Shown piece by piece: positions 28,290-37,128 of a stretch of DNA of 37,500 bases. The notes under the pieces were generated by a model. The model searched no databases. It was given only the letters and a program-made list of their open reading frames with translations, and was not told the origin of the DNA. Each line of letters begins with the position of its first letter. Within the stretch, counting starts at the first letter, position 1. A program made the translations under genes and the position numbers. Source of the DNA: Halisarca cf. caerulea (Eukaryota > Porifera > Demospongiae > Chondrillida > Halisarcidae); NCBI GenBank assembly GCA_963170055.1, contig CAUJGJ010000161.1, positions 615,001-652,500 of the forward strand, given 5' to 3'.

Positions 28290-28739
28290 TTAATTTACTG
28301 GTTCCAATATACTTGCACGTATGCATTCCCTTATCAGTTGGAATCCCCCTGAGTTAGCCACATCCTCTCCTGTTATGCTAATGGTGATGATGTGGTATTG
28401 TCCATGTTGTGAGCGTTTGGATGCCAGTACTCTCTTGTCTGTGGGAATCCTCTGAGTTAACCCCATATCCTTGCCCATATTGTGCAAAGGATGACAATGT
28501 TGCATTGTCCAAATAGTATGCCTCTGGCTAGTTCTTATCAGTGTGCTTTGGTATGAGTTCACCTCATTTCTGCTGAAATGAGTCACATGAAGTGATGATG
28601 TTTCATTGAGTAAGCAGTATGGAGGGGCATACCTGTGTTTCTTATCAGTTCGAATGCTCTGAGTTAACCTTAGCCCTCCACTGATGTGCAGGTTGTGGTG
28701 AGTGATGTGGCAGTCCCAGACTGTGAGGCGATGTAACAC
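28290..28739 (-). CDS. 149-codon minus-strand frame over a 105-bp repeat
   Basis: ATG at 28739 to stop at 28290. The DNA is a diverged tandem repeat with period close to 105 bp (unit starts near 28329, 28434, 28536 and 28640, marked by CTTATCAGTnGGAATnCnCTGAGTTA-type sequence); 105 bp is 35 codons. At protein level the units align on LTQSIRTDKK, STLIRTSQRH, LTQRIPTDKR and FQLIRE. Unlike the other minisatellite frames the units are strongly diverged, yet one frame stays open through all four. It is the longest non-low-complexity minus frame in the window. No known family, signal peptide or membrane segment. It could be a repeat-protein exon or luck; it lacks defined splice sites. Confidence 0.3.
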   Translation of the reverse strand: MLHRLTVWDCHITHHNLHISGGLRLTQSIRTDKKHRYAPPYCLLNETSSLHVTHFSRNEVNSYQSTLIRTSQRHTIWTMQHCHPLHNMGKDMGLTQRIPTDKRVLASKRSQHGQYHIITISITGEDVANSGGFQLIRECIRASILEPVN

Positions 28740-28833
28740 ACCTCACTACCTCACAGTGGTGGGTGTATGAAGATGGGTGGGGGTGGTGTTTTGTTCTGGT
28801 GGGTATCAGTTGGGGGTGTGGTTCGCTAGCAGC

Positions 28834-28990
28834 GGTCCTACTGTACACACACTAGTAGAGGTCCTACTTGTACATACACGCACACACACACACACACTAG
28901 TGGAGGTCCTACTACACACACACTAGTAGAGGTCCTACTGTACACACACTAGTAGAGGTCCTACTGTACACACACTAGTAGAGGTCCTAC
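28834..28990. repeat. 26-bp minisatellite, about six units
   Basis: Units of GGTCCTACTGTACACACACT plus AGTAGA. One unit is expanded by a (CA)n run (about 28874-28896). Confidence 0.95.
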
Positions 28991-30030
28991 TCTGTGTTAC
29001 TTTGCATAAATTGTGTTAATTGATGTGGATTTGTGATCCCAAGTACATCAGTACTTGTGTACACATAATATACAGTTAGTACGCGTACGCATGTACATAT
29101 GTATGTATGTATGTACTGGAGTATGTGTTACAAATACAAGGTATTTACACAGATATGTGTGTTGTACATGACTGCATGTCAGGCCCATCTGTGTCCTACA
29201 CTGGGTTTCGTGTTGTTGCGATGTAGCCTGACACAGCACGATGCTTCCCGCAACCGATGTACATATATCTCTGTCTATTCTCGAGGCAACACGTTTCCTG
29301 CGGTGTCCAGTGCTTTTGACCTGCCAGATTTGGAGTTATTGACCTTGTTTATCTGGTAAATGACTCCTCCTTTTGGTTTAATTTCAATTAATGGGGTATA
29401 TCGTTGTTTAACGGTTTCAATTTATGCGTGAGAAAGTCCTAATGGGTTTACAGTGGCGGATGCTAACATGATCCCCCTGAGATGTTTGTGTGCAGTTGGG
29501 TATGTTTGTAATGGTCTTAATGACCGTGGTGTTATGTAATTGACATATATGCATACATTTTTCGGATGTGAGGTTGGCTAATACTATTATTGTTTGTATA
29601 GCTACGTAACAGTATTTGTAACAGTATTTGTAACAGTATTTGTAACAGTATTTGTGAAATACCGGAACTGGGCGATTGAATTAATGCTGTGTTTATGGCA
29701 TTTAATTGAGAGTATTATTCAATCTAATCGAGGTCATACCTTTAACCCTGCGTTGCCCTTTCTCCAGTATAATTCCCCAAGTATAGGCATTCAATAATGT
29801 TATCTGCAGTTGTGGGCTGAGACACAGTGCCCAGACAAACCAATAACATACATTTTTCCCAGGAGTCCACCGACCTGTTTAACTTTCTATTGACATTGCA
29901 AACTGGATGCTAATTGTTCTGAGGTATGTGTTTGATAGCTGAGCTGTACTGCCATGGAGAGTGTAGATTCTGGTACTATGTTGTTGAAACCTTTAGTACA
30001 CTTGTAATTGGATGTGTATGTATACCTGTG

Positions 30031-30031
<1 letters not shown>
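28991..30031. other. 1 kb mostly unique, with a 12-bp tandem repeat
   Basis: AACAGTATTTGT is repeated four times at 29608-29656. A plus-strand frame at 29099-29359 turns non-repetitive after 29180 (SVYSRGNTFPAVSSAFDLPD) and ends just past TCTG|GTAAAT, a donor-like site near 29356. No acceptor or family assigned. Confidence 0.4.
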
Positions 30032-30094
<63 letters not shown>

Positions 30095-30097
30095 GTG

Positions 30098-30151
<54 letters not shown>

Positions 30152-30156
30152 GTGAG

Positions 30157-30207
<51 letters not shown>
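30032..30207. repeat. (GT)n microsatellite, three blocks
   Basis: GT runs separated by GCGTGTGCATG (about 30089) and ATGGTGAGTT (about 30149). Confidence 0.97.
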
Positions 30208-30208
<1 letters not shown>

Positions 30209-30370
30209 CGTACATCTTTCTCTGTGTGGTCTTTTTGTATGTTGCAATCCTGAGATGTATTGTTTGCACCAAATATCCGGAAATTTAACAATGAAGCCAA
30301 TACTTACTGCATTCTCCAGAGATTCGTATTTCAGATCGCATTACATGTTACACATGTGTTCATGACACAC

Positions 30371-30371
<1 letters not shown>

Positions 30372-30462
<91 letters not shown>
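30372..30462. repeat. (CA)45 microsatellite, the only long CA run on the plus strand
   Basis: Uninterrupted CA. It lies between GT arrays ending at 30207 and starting at 30643, so the strands could pair as a large hairpin with either neighbour. Confidence 0.98.
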
Positions 30463-30466
<4 letters not shown>

Positions 30467-30638
30467 GGCAACAGGATACAGGTGCAGGAAGCCAATCAAC
30501 TGTCACAAGTTGAAGCTGTACAAGTGCAGTTTCACTTGTATGGCTGTTTCCTGTCCCATTGCATAATGATGACAAACAGAGCCCAGTGGTTGACATGGTT
30601 AGAATGCCTTCATCTTCTAGACAGTGATCACGCACATA

Positions 30639-30642
<4 letters not shown>

Positions 30643-30691
<49 letters not shown>

Positions 30692-30796
30692 TGTGTGTGT
30701 GTGTAGTGTGTGTGTGTGTGTGTGTGTGGTGTGTGTGTGTAGTGTGTGTGTGTAGTGTGTGTGGTGTGTGGTGTGTGGTGTGTGCGTGCGTGTGTG

Positions 30797-30859
<63 letters not shown>

Positions 30860-30894
30860 CTGTGTTGTGTGTGTGTGTGTGGTGTGTGGTGTGT

Positions 30895-30931
<37 letters not shown>

Positions 30932-30975
30932 CTGTGTTGTGTGTGTGTGTGTGGTGTGTGGTGTGGTGTGTGTGT

Positions 30976-31012
<37 letters not shown>
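30643..31012. repeat. 370-bp compound GT/GTGGT array
   Basis: GT runs with GTGTGGTGTGTGG blocks. GTACCTGTGTTGTGTGTGTG recurs at about 30856 and 30927 (71-bp higher-order unit), and TACCTGTGTTGTG also starts the array at 30022. Confidence 0.97.
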
Positions 31013-31013
<1 letters not shown>

Positions 31014-31479
31014 ACATACGTAAATCCCCATGTGTCAACACCCATGCCTGCATTTACGTACATGCTATGCAAATTATGTGTATGTGCATACGTATGTATG
31101 TATATACGTACATATGTGTGTGTTTATGTACGTGTGTATGTACACACATGTGTTTATAGCACTATGTGATATCTGTAATTTTCAGCCACCAATCCGCTCA
31201 TTATCATTGTTTCACGAGTTGGTGATTAGGGTATGAATCGACTTTGATACTTTGCCGTACTTAAATCTGCCAAAGTGTGAATTGCAACAAGAATTTCATT
31301 TGTGTGTTTGAGGTGTTCATCAGCTTGGTGGTGGTGGTTTCTGTGTAATCAATGTGGTTCTTTGTGTGATTCATGATACTGTTTACTCAAGTTGATGTGT
31401 ACGACAGCTGCGCTGTGTGCCTGCAAGTGTTGGTGGAGTGTGTTCCACTATAGCCAGCTACGTACATACAGTTAGATCC
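31013..31479. other. TACGTA words then unique sequence
   Basis: TACGTA-type words at 31085-31145; the remainder has no feature I can support. Confidence 0.5.
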
Positions 31480-31874
31480 GGTCAAACTCCATTGGTAAGT
31501 ACGTTCCTGGGTTATTTAGTACTCCTGGATAGCATGTACTCATCTCTCTGTCCCTACCTCATTCAATGCCATTGAAAGCACCTTGGATAGTGAGTACCTT
31601 TGATAGTGAGTACCTCTGATAGTGAGTACCTCTGATAGTGAGTACCTCTGATAGTGAGTACCTCTGATAGTGAGTACCTCTGATAGTGAGTACCTCTGAT
31701 AGTGAGTACCTCTGATAGTGAGTACCTCTGACAGTGAGTACCTCTGATAGTGAGTACCTCTGATAGTGAGTACCTCTGATAGTGAGTACCTCTGACAGTG
31801 AGTACCTCTGATAGTGAGTACCTATATTGCCTTCCCTTAAGGGCACTTGTGTTCTTACTATCCAAGTTCTACTG
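31480..31874 (+). mobile_element. MITE family C, copy 2, with 15-unit internal array
   Basis: Left GGTCAAACTCCATTGGTAAG; right end reverse complement CAGTAGAACTTGGATAG followed by TA (31875-31876). Collinear with copy 1 (4254-4473) on both sides of an internal array. At 31586-31824 the segment GATAGTGAGTACCTCT (16 bp) is repeated about 15 times. Copy 1 has two diverged versions at the same place, so the array is an expansion inside the MITE. Confidence 0.85.
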
Positions 31875-31876
31875 TA

Positions 31877-32560
31877 CATATGTACACACGTATTTCAAAC
31901 CCAAAACTCTGCCCTGACCAGTGATCTGTTGTACATCATTGCTAAGTGCAGTCGTTCGTCCAGCAATTCCCATCCACCTTTGCCAAGAGCCATCACTACA
32001 GCATGTCAATCAAAGTACCATGAAACCTTACAGTCCTGCATCACATTTGTGTTGTCATGGTTACCAATTTGTGCATGCAAGCTCATGTATTGAGCGAAGT
32101 CAGGGGAATAGCAAGTTTGAAATTCCTTGCCAAATTTGTGGTTGTGTGTGGTAAGGATATGATGTAGTGTCGATTGGCAGCGCCTATGATGTGGTGTTAT
32201 TAGCTGGTGTTAATTTGCAGCAATGGGGAGTCAACAACTAATTGACAAGCTCGAAATGTGTAAACATACTCAGTAGTCAGAGTTTGACAGGAGTTGAGAC
32301 TCTAGGAATGCCCTTAAGTCCTCTCATTTCCTGCCAAATAGTTCACACACTCAGTCCTTGAATATGCTGCAAAGATGGGTAATACTGTACATGTGTACAT
32401 AGGTATGTGTATGTGTTGAAATTTCTCACATTTAACTTTTTGCAAATTTCATCAATTGTTGTGGATTCCTGATCATCTTACTGGTATTCTGTACAATGGT
32501 CGCACTGTCTTAGCCAGCCATTCTGTTTGGTTTGTGTATTGGTGGGGGGCATTCTGTTCT
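31877..32560. other. Unique stretch, no supported gene
   Basis: Plus-strand frames at 31827-32154 have mixed residues (for example SDLLYIIAKCSRSSSNSHPP) but lack splice pairs and overlap in two frames. Not called. Confidence 0.4.
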
Positions 32561-32627
32561 GACCACCTCTCTAATCCAGACAAATTCTCTTGGTCCTCCA
32601 AGTGTCTGGAGTAGAGAGTTTTCACTG
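32561..32627 (+). mobile_element. MITE family J right-end fragment
   Basis: GACCACCTCTCTAATCCAGA...TTCTCTTGGTCCTCCAAG, ending GAGAGTTTTCACTG then TA. Collinear with 22610-22672. Confidence 0.6.
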
Positions 32628-32815
32628 TATGTACATACGTACAGTATGTATGCATGTATGTACGTACGTACGTACAGGTATGTGTGTACATATGTATGTA
32701 TGTATGTACGTATGTATGTATGTATGTATTTACAGTACCTACATACGTACATATCATAAGCTCTTCTATTCGTGGAATTTTCAATGTATGTTCGTACGTA
32801 TGTACGTATGTGATC
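32628..32815. repeat. TACGTA-word clusters
   Basis: ATGTACGTACGTACGTACAG, then TATGTATGTATGTACGTATG, and a third tract near 32788-32812. Confidence 0.9.
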
Positions 32816-33836
32816 GCCAGTCTCAACTTATTAACACAGTAGACATGGGTGTGCATCCACCTTGGTGTATTTTCCAGCATTGATGTATGCATGTACGTAT
32901 AGCTGTTTTGTGCGAAGATGTTGTGTGCAGACTGTTACGGCAATACTTTCAGGTCATGCACATATGTACATATATACATACATACATACTTGTGCTTATC
33001 TTCGTACGTTATCTATGTATGTGTAACTGTTCTAGATTTAGTCCTGTGTGGTGTAGGAACACTTTGTGCTAGATGATGTATTGTCTTTGTGTTGATAACC
33101 AGTAGTATTGTATTCTGTTAGGTAGCGATGTAATCACATTGTCATGGCAATGTAGTCATATGTCATGACAATGTATTACACGACAATTAACCATAGACGA
33201 AGTGCAATGCCTTACTCTTTTGCCTTATGTTTTGGACTTTGTGGCAGTCGCCAGGTCGTTGAGTAGAGTAATGATGGCCGTAGCAGTGTGTTCTGATGTG
33301 TTTGCATAGCCTGCGATGGCAAAATCGATAGCCAAGTGTTACGTACGTATGTACGGTATGTGTACTGCTACCATAAGTGCAGAATTAAGGGGGGCGGGTG
33401 GGTTTATTGTACTTTTAAGTCATGTGTACGTATGTGTCTATTTATGTACGCAGTCTATGTGTGTGACACTACCATACTGTGCACAGGATGGAAGGAAGCG
33501 TGGGTTTATTGTACTGTGCTCTCCTCTGTCTAGACAGAGATTAGTGTTTTTTGCTCGCTCGGTACAGTCTATCTTGGGGTGTTGACCTCAGCACAAAGCA
33601 TGAGGATACCTTATGTGGGGGGCAATGGATTGTTCCACTCGTTTAACCCTCCACCCTCCCCCTCTTCTGCCGCCCTCCTCCTCAGTTCCCACACTCCCCC
33701 CTCCTTTCTCTACCCTCTATCACTTTATGACGGGTTCTGTATAAACACATGTACATATACAAGTAGCTGTATAGAGTGGAATTAATTCTTGTGTTCACTT
33801 AAACCTCCACCCTCCCCGACTTTTAGCCGTGTATTT
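32816..33836. other. 1 kb mostly unique sequence, no supported gene
   Basis: GGGTTTATTGTACT occurs at about 33400 and 33502, suggesting a degraded 100-bp duplication. TGTCATGGCAATGTA and TGTCATGACAATGTA lie 23 bp apart near 33140-33175. A pyrimidine-rich CCTCCACCCTCCCC block occurs twice (33649, 33806). Confidence 0.45.
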
Positions 33837-33995
33837 CAGTGAAACCTCTCCAATCCGACACTCAATGGGGGTCGAAACGTAGTCAGATTAGGAGGTTGTT
33901 GGATTACAGAGTGACTCGTAGCATACTTTGATATGGTGACTGTACCTCATGAGATGGCTGGATTGGAGAGATGTTGGATTTCAGAGGTTTCACTG
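33837..33995 (+). mobile_element. MITE family A, complete copy (159 bp)
   Basis: Starts CAGTGAAACCTCTCCAATCC, carries GACACTCAATGGGGG, GGTTGTTGGATTACAGAGTG and GATATGGTGACTGTACCTCA, and ends CAGAGGTTTCACTG. Best example of the family. Followed by AAAGTGGAATTTGTA as at 7568. Confidence 0.88.
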
Positions 33996-34302
33996 AAAGT
34001 GGAATTTGTACGGATTGTTACATTTCTATGTCCTTGTTTTATCAGTCATTCCTTATGTACAGACCCTATGATGTGGTTGATTGCATGCACCACCCTTTTT
34101 AATCCACTTTGTTACCATGGAAACAATTGACTATCAAGGTTAATTCTTATCGATAAGTGCGGTAAGTTCAATTTGGTTAGCCCCATTGCCTGTACTGTGT
34201 GCACTGGGGGTCTGCGGTGCAGTCTCCTTTTGTGTGGTGGACTTGGAGCACCTCCCACTGCTTCAAATGGAAGCCAGTCTATTTGCATACGTATGTATGT
34301 AC

Positions 34303-34832
34303 CAGTGTTGTGGCCATTACAGGGGTATCACAATCAACTACCATTGCAATTATCTCAGTATCAAAGCATTACGATTACCATTACCACTACAGATCTCCAC
34401 TAAAGTAATCAATTACCATTGCAACTACATTTCTACAATTGCAATTACAATTACTAATTACAGATTTGTTCTTGGATGCTTGCAAAAGTTATTACACCTT
34501 ACTGAGATTTCATATATGTGGGGATATAAATCATGTGACTGATGTTACCCGTTTACACCAGCCACCCGGCTAACTGTAACACAGAAAATAGTCTCAAACT
34601 AGCAAAAATCTACCTTCTTAGGGGGCAAAATATATCCACAGATATAAACAATATCCATCACAGTAGTTGCATGGTAATTGTGTAATTTGATGCAAATAGC
34701 AAAAGTAAACCAACTACCATTACAACTACTCTGAGACTGAAACAGCTCCATTACAATTACATTACCATTACCAGCCAATGTATACCTAATTACAATTGAT
34801 TACAATTACTAATTACCATTACCACAACACTG
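34303..34832. mobile_element. hAT-type MITE (530 bp) with perfect 8-bp target duplication
   Basis: Terminal inverted repeats CAGTGTTGTGGCCATTAC and (reverse complement of right end) CAGTGTTGTGGTAATGGT. GTATGTAC stands directly outside both ends (34295-34302 and 34833-34840). CAGTG-type ends plus 8-bp duplications are the hallmark of the hAT superfamily. The interior is filled with ATTACCATTAC, AATTACAATTAC and GCAATTAC words near both ends, likely subterminal transposase-binding repeats. No transposase frame, so non-autonomous. GTATGTAC is a common word in this genome, which slightly weakens the duplication. Confidence 0.9.
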
Positions 34833-34880
34833 GTATGTACGTACATTCGTTCGTATGTGCGTAAATACTACTTGCGTATA

Positions 34881-34968
34881 CAGTGAAATCTCCATATTAA
34901 GGACACCATTGGGACCACAGTAAGCTGTCCTGTATATGGAGGTGTCCTTATTTCGGAGGATTTAAATG
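34881..34968. mobile_element. 88-bp mini-MITE K
   Basis: Left CAGTGAAATCTCCATATTAA and right end reverse complement CATTTAAATCCTCCGAAATA, both continuing into AAGGACACC. TA on both sides (34879-34880, 34969-34970). The left end resembles the amplified ends at 23997 (CTATTGAGGACACC), so the two are probably one family. Confidence 0.8.
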
Positions 34969-34970
34969 TA

Positions 34971-35445
34971 CACGTCAATGCGAGGGATGTAAAATTGACC
35001 AAAGTAATGATGTTCTGTTAAAGGAGGTGGCTGCATTTCAGATGAATGTAGTTGTAGTTTACACCATCCTGTTTTCAGAAGTGATCAATTCCACTTCCTT
35101 CGTGGCTGACTTGCGAACCAGTTGCACTTCGCTCCATGTAGTGCTGAGACTGAATGAAGTCTCCCTACATCTGTCCCCAGTTGGAGGAAACCCACTTCTC
35201 TTCCTCCTTGTGGTCAAGCACATCTGGTGTGTACCATTGACCCCCTTCCTCTAGAGCAGGACCTCTTGACATCTCCCATGAAACCAGTGGCATCTCTGCT
35301 ATGGGAACTCGTGTACATAGGTTTTCCTAGCTGTAAATACTTCCATCTGAACCATACAATATACTTGATATTGATTACGGAAGGTACTATAATAGTGTAC
35401 ATATATGTATTCATATGTGCATGCCTTTGGTCCATATATAGAATG

Positions 35446-35451
<6 letters not shown>
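34971..35451. other. Unique stretch, no supported gene
   Basis: A 75-codon plus-strand frame (35027-35254, starting MAAFQMNVVVVYTILFSEVI) is hydrophobic at its start and non-repetitive, but has no supporting signal or family. Confidence 0.4.

Positions 35452-35497
<46 letters not shown>
35452..35497. repeat. (GT)23 microsatellite
   Basis: Uninterrupted GT. Confidence 0.97.
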
Positions 35498-35500
<3 letters not shown>

Positions 35501-35518
35501 ACAATACATAGATGAAGG

Positions 35519-35944
35519 TTGGGTGAATGTGGGGGGAGGCTGAGGAGGGGATTGAGTAGAAAGGGAGGGGAGATGGATGGAGATAAAGAGGGGGGTGGGG
35601 AGAATACGAACAGAACAGTACAGGTGGATTGGTGTTGGTATTTAGCGAGTACATATTATGCTTATGCTCTTATTCCCTCTGGAGGTTTGTGTATATTTGT
35701 GGTTATACTTATGATAACCATCATAATGGGTTGTACTGTAGACTGCAGCGCTGAAGACATCAGGTCTGTACACAAAGGAGCGCTCTGTCACCTGATGTAC
35801 TGTGTGTGTTTTAACCCCACTTGTGACAGCAAATCAATTAGCTCTGTTCTATATGTGTTGTGTATATTTCCACCTCCCTTATGTGCATTTATGCATGTGT
35901 TTGTGTACACTTTCAGTGAGTTTTCAATTACCGATTTCCCATGA
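35519..35944 (+). CDS. 141-codon frame with a transmembrane segment; candidate exon 35646-35763
   Basis: Longest plus-strand frame here outside repeats. The N-terminal part is G/R/E-rich from a purine-rich stretch and is probably not translated. The core has a clear hydrophobic segment, GGLCIFVVILMITIIMGCTV (about residues 59-78), followed by DCSAEDIR and cysteine-rich sequence. An acceptor-like TTGGTGTTGGTATTTAG ends at 35645 and a donor-like ATCAG|GTCTGT follows 35763. A 118-bp exon (phase 1 in, phase 2 out) would encode just the membrane span and its flanks, a common layout in animal receptors. No homology can be claimed; a free-standing small membrane protein is an alternative. Confidence 0.3.
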   Translation: MGECGGRLRRGLSRKGGEMDGDKEGGGENTNRTVQVDWCWYLASTYYAYALIPSGGLCIFVVILMITIIMGCTVDCSAEDIRSVHKGALCHLMYCVCFNPTCDSKSISSVLYVLCIFPPPLCAFMHVFVYTFSEFSITDFP

Positions 35945-36022
35945 GGTAACTCCTTGTCTGTTGTGTGTGTACATTGGAGTGTTGGGAAAGTTCTAACCTT
36001 TTGTGACCCAGTTAGTGCAGCT

Positions 36023-36050
36023 GGCTGCTGCTGCTGCTGTTGCTACTGTG

Positions 36051-36106
<56 letters not shown>

Positions 36107-36123
36107 ACATGTACGTATGTGTC

Positions 36124-36154
<31 letters not shown>
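36023..36154. repeat. (CTG)n followed by two (GT)n blocks
   Basis: Short CTG run at about 36023-36041, then GT at 36052-36105 and 36127-36154. Confidence 0.95.
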
Positions 36155-36156
<2 letters not shown>

Positions 36157-36664
36157 ATGAGCACACACACACACACATGACCCCTTTTTGTGCCCAAGGG
36201 TTTTCCCCAGGATTCAGCTATAAAGTGGAGTGAATTCAGAGTACTGACTGACAAGGTGGCTAGCCAGGATTTACCTCCCTATCTCACTTTCTGTCGTTTG
36301 TGAAGTGATAAAGGGCGAGAAGTAGTGTGTACATATGTAACTGCGCCACTACACTAGAGTGACAGGGAGAGTCCTGTGATCCCCTGTTGACATTCCTTGC
36401 CTTCATACCTCCCATACATTCCCCTGGTCACACCCATTGCATACTATACATACTTTGTGTGTGTCGTAAATATAGATTGTCAAGTATGAAGAGCATGTGT
36501 TTAGCCAAGGTGTGTGTTGGGATCTAGCATGTTTTCACTTACCCGTCTCCTTTCCCACTGGAGAGGACGGACAAAGTCTGGTGTTCTCTCTGATCTTTGT
36601 TAATTACATTGCGATGCCCTGAGATGACCAAGAGTCAGGTGTCGAGGAGCACCAATCTAGTTTT
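36155..36664. other. Unique stretch, no gene seen
   Basis: Mixed composition, frequent stops, no repeats or motifs that I can support. Confidence 0.5.
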
Positions 36665-36787
36665 ACCTGTTCTCTGGTGTTAAAGAGTACCGTGGTGTTA
36701 AAGTGTGTCTGTCAAGTCATACCTGTTCTCTGGTGTTAAAGTGTGTCTGTCAAGTCGTACCTGTTCTCTGGTGTTAAAGAGTACCAT
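36665..36787. repeat. 38-bp tandem repeat with an 18-bp partial insertion
   Basis: ACCTGTTCTCTGGTGTTAAA starts at 36665, 36721 and 36759. The first unit carries an extra GAGTACCGTGGTGTTAAA, itself a partial duplication. Confidence 0.92.
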
Positions 36788-36839
36788 TTCACGCCTGTTT
36801 GGAGTTGATTCACCACACTTGATTTTGTCCTAGCAGGTA

Positions 36840-36989
36840 CAGTGGAACCTCTGTAATCCGACACCTCTATGATCCAACATTCTCTAGCTGTAATCCAACC
36901 ATCTTATACAGTCACCATGTTAGAGTATGTCAATAGTCACTCTGTAGTCTAACAACCTCCTAATCTGACACTTCTTTCAAGTCCCATTG
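36840..36989 (-). mobile_element. MITE family A, truncated copy
   Basis: Begins CAGTGGAACCTCTGTAATCC after TA (36838-36839). Runs through ATTCTCTAGCTGTAATCC, CAACCTCCTAATCTGACAC and CAAGTCCCATTG, then stops before the other terminus. Confidence 0.82.
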
Positions 36990-37128
36990 TTTGTGTGCAT
37001 ACGTACATACGTACATGCAGATCCCAAGTAGTTGTGTACACTGTGCTCCAGGGGGTAACATGTGTGAGTGGTGATTGTCTATACTAGTCTATGTGTATGT
37101 ACTAGCCCATACATATTCGGTATATGCC

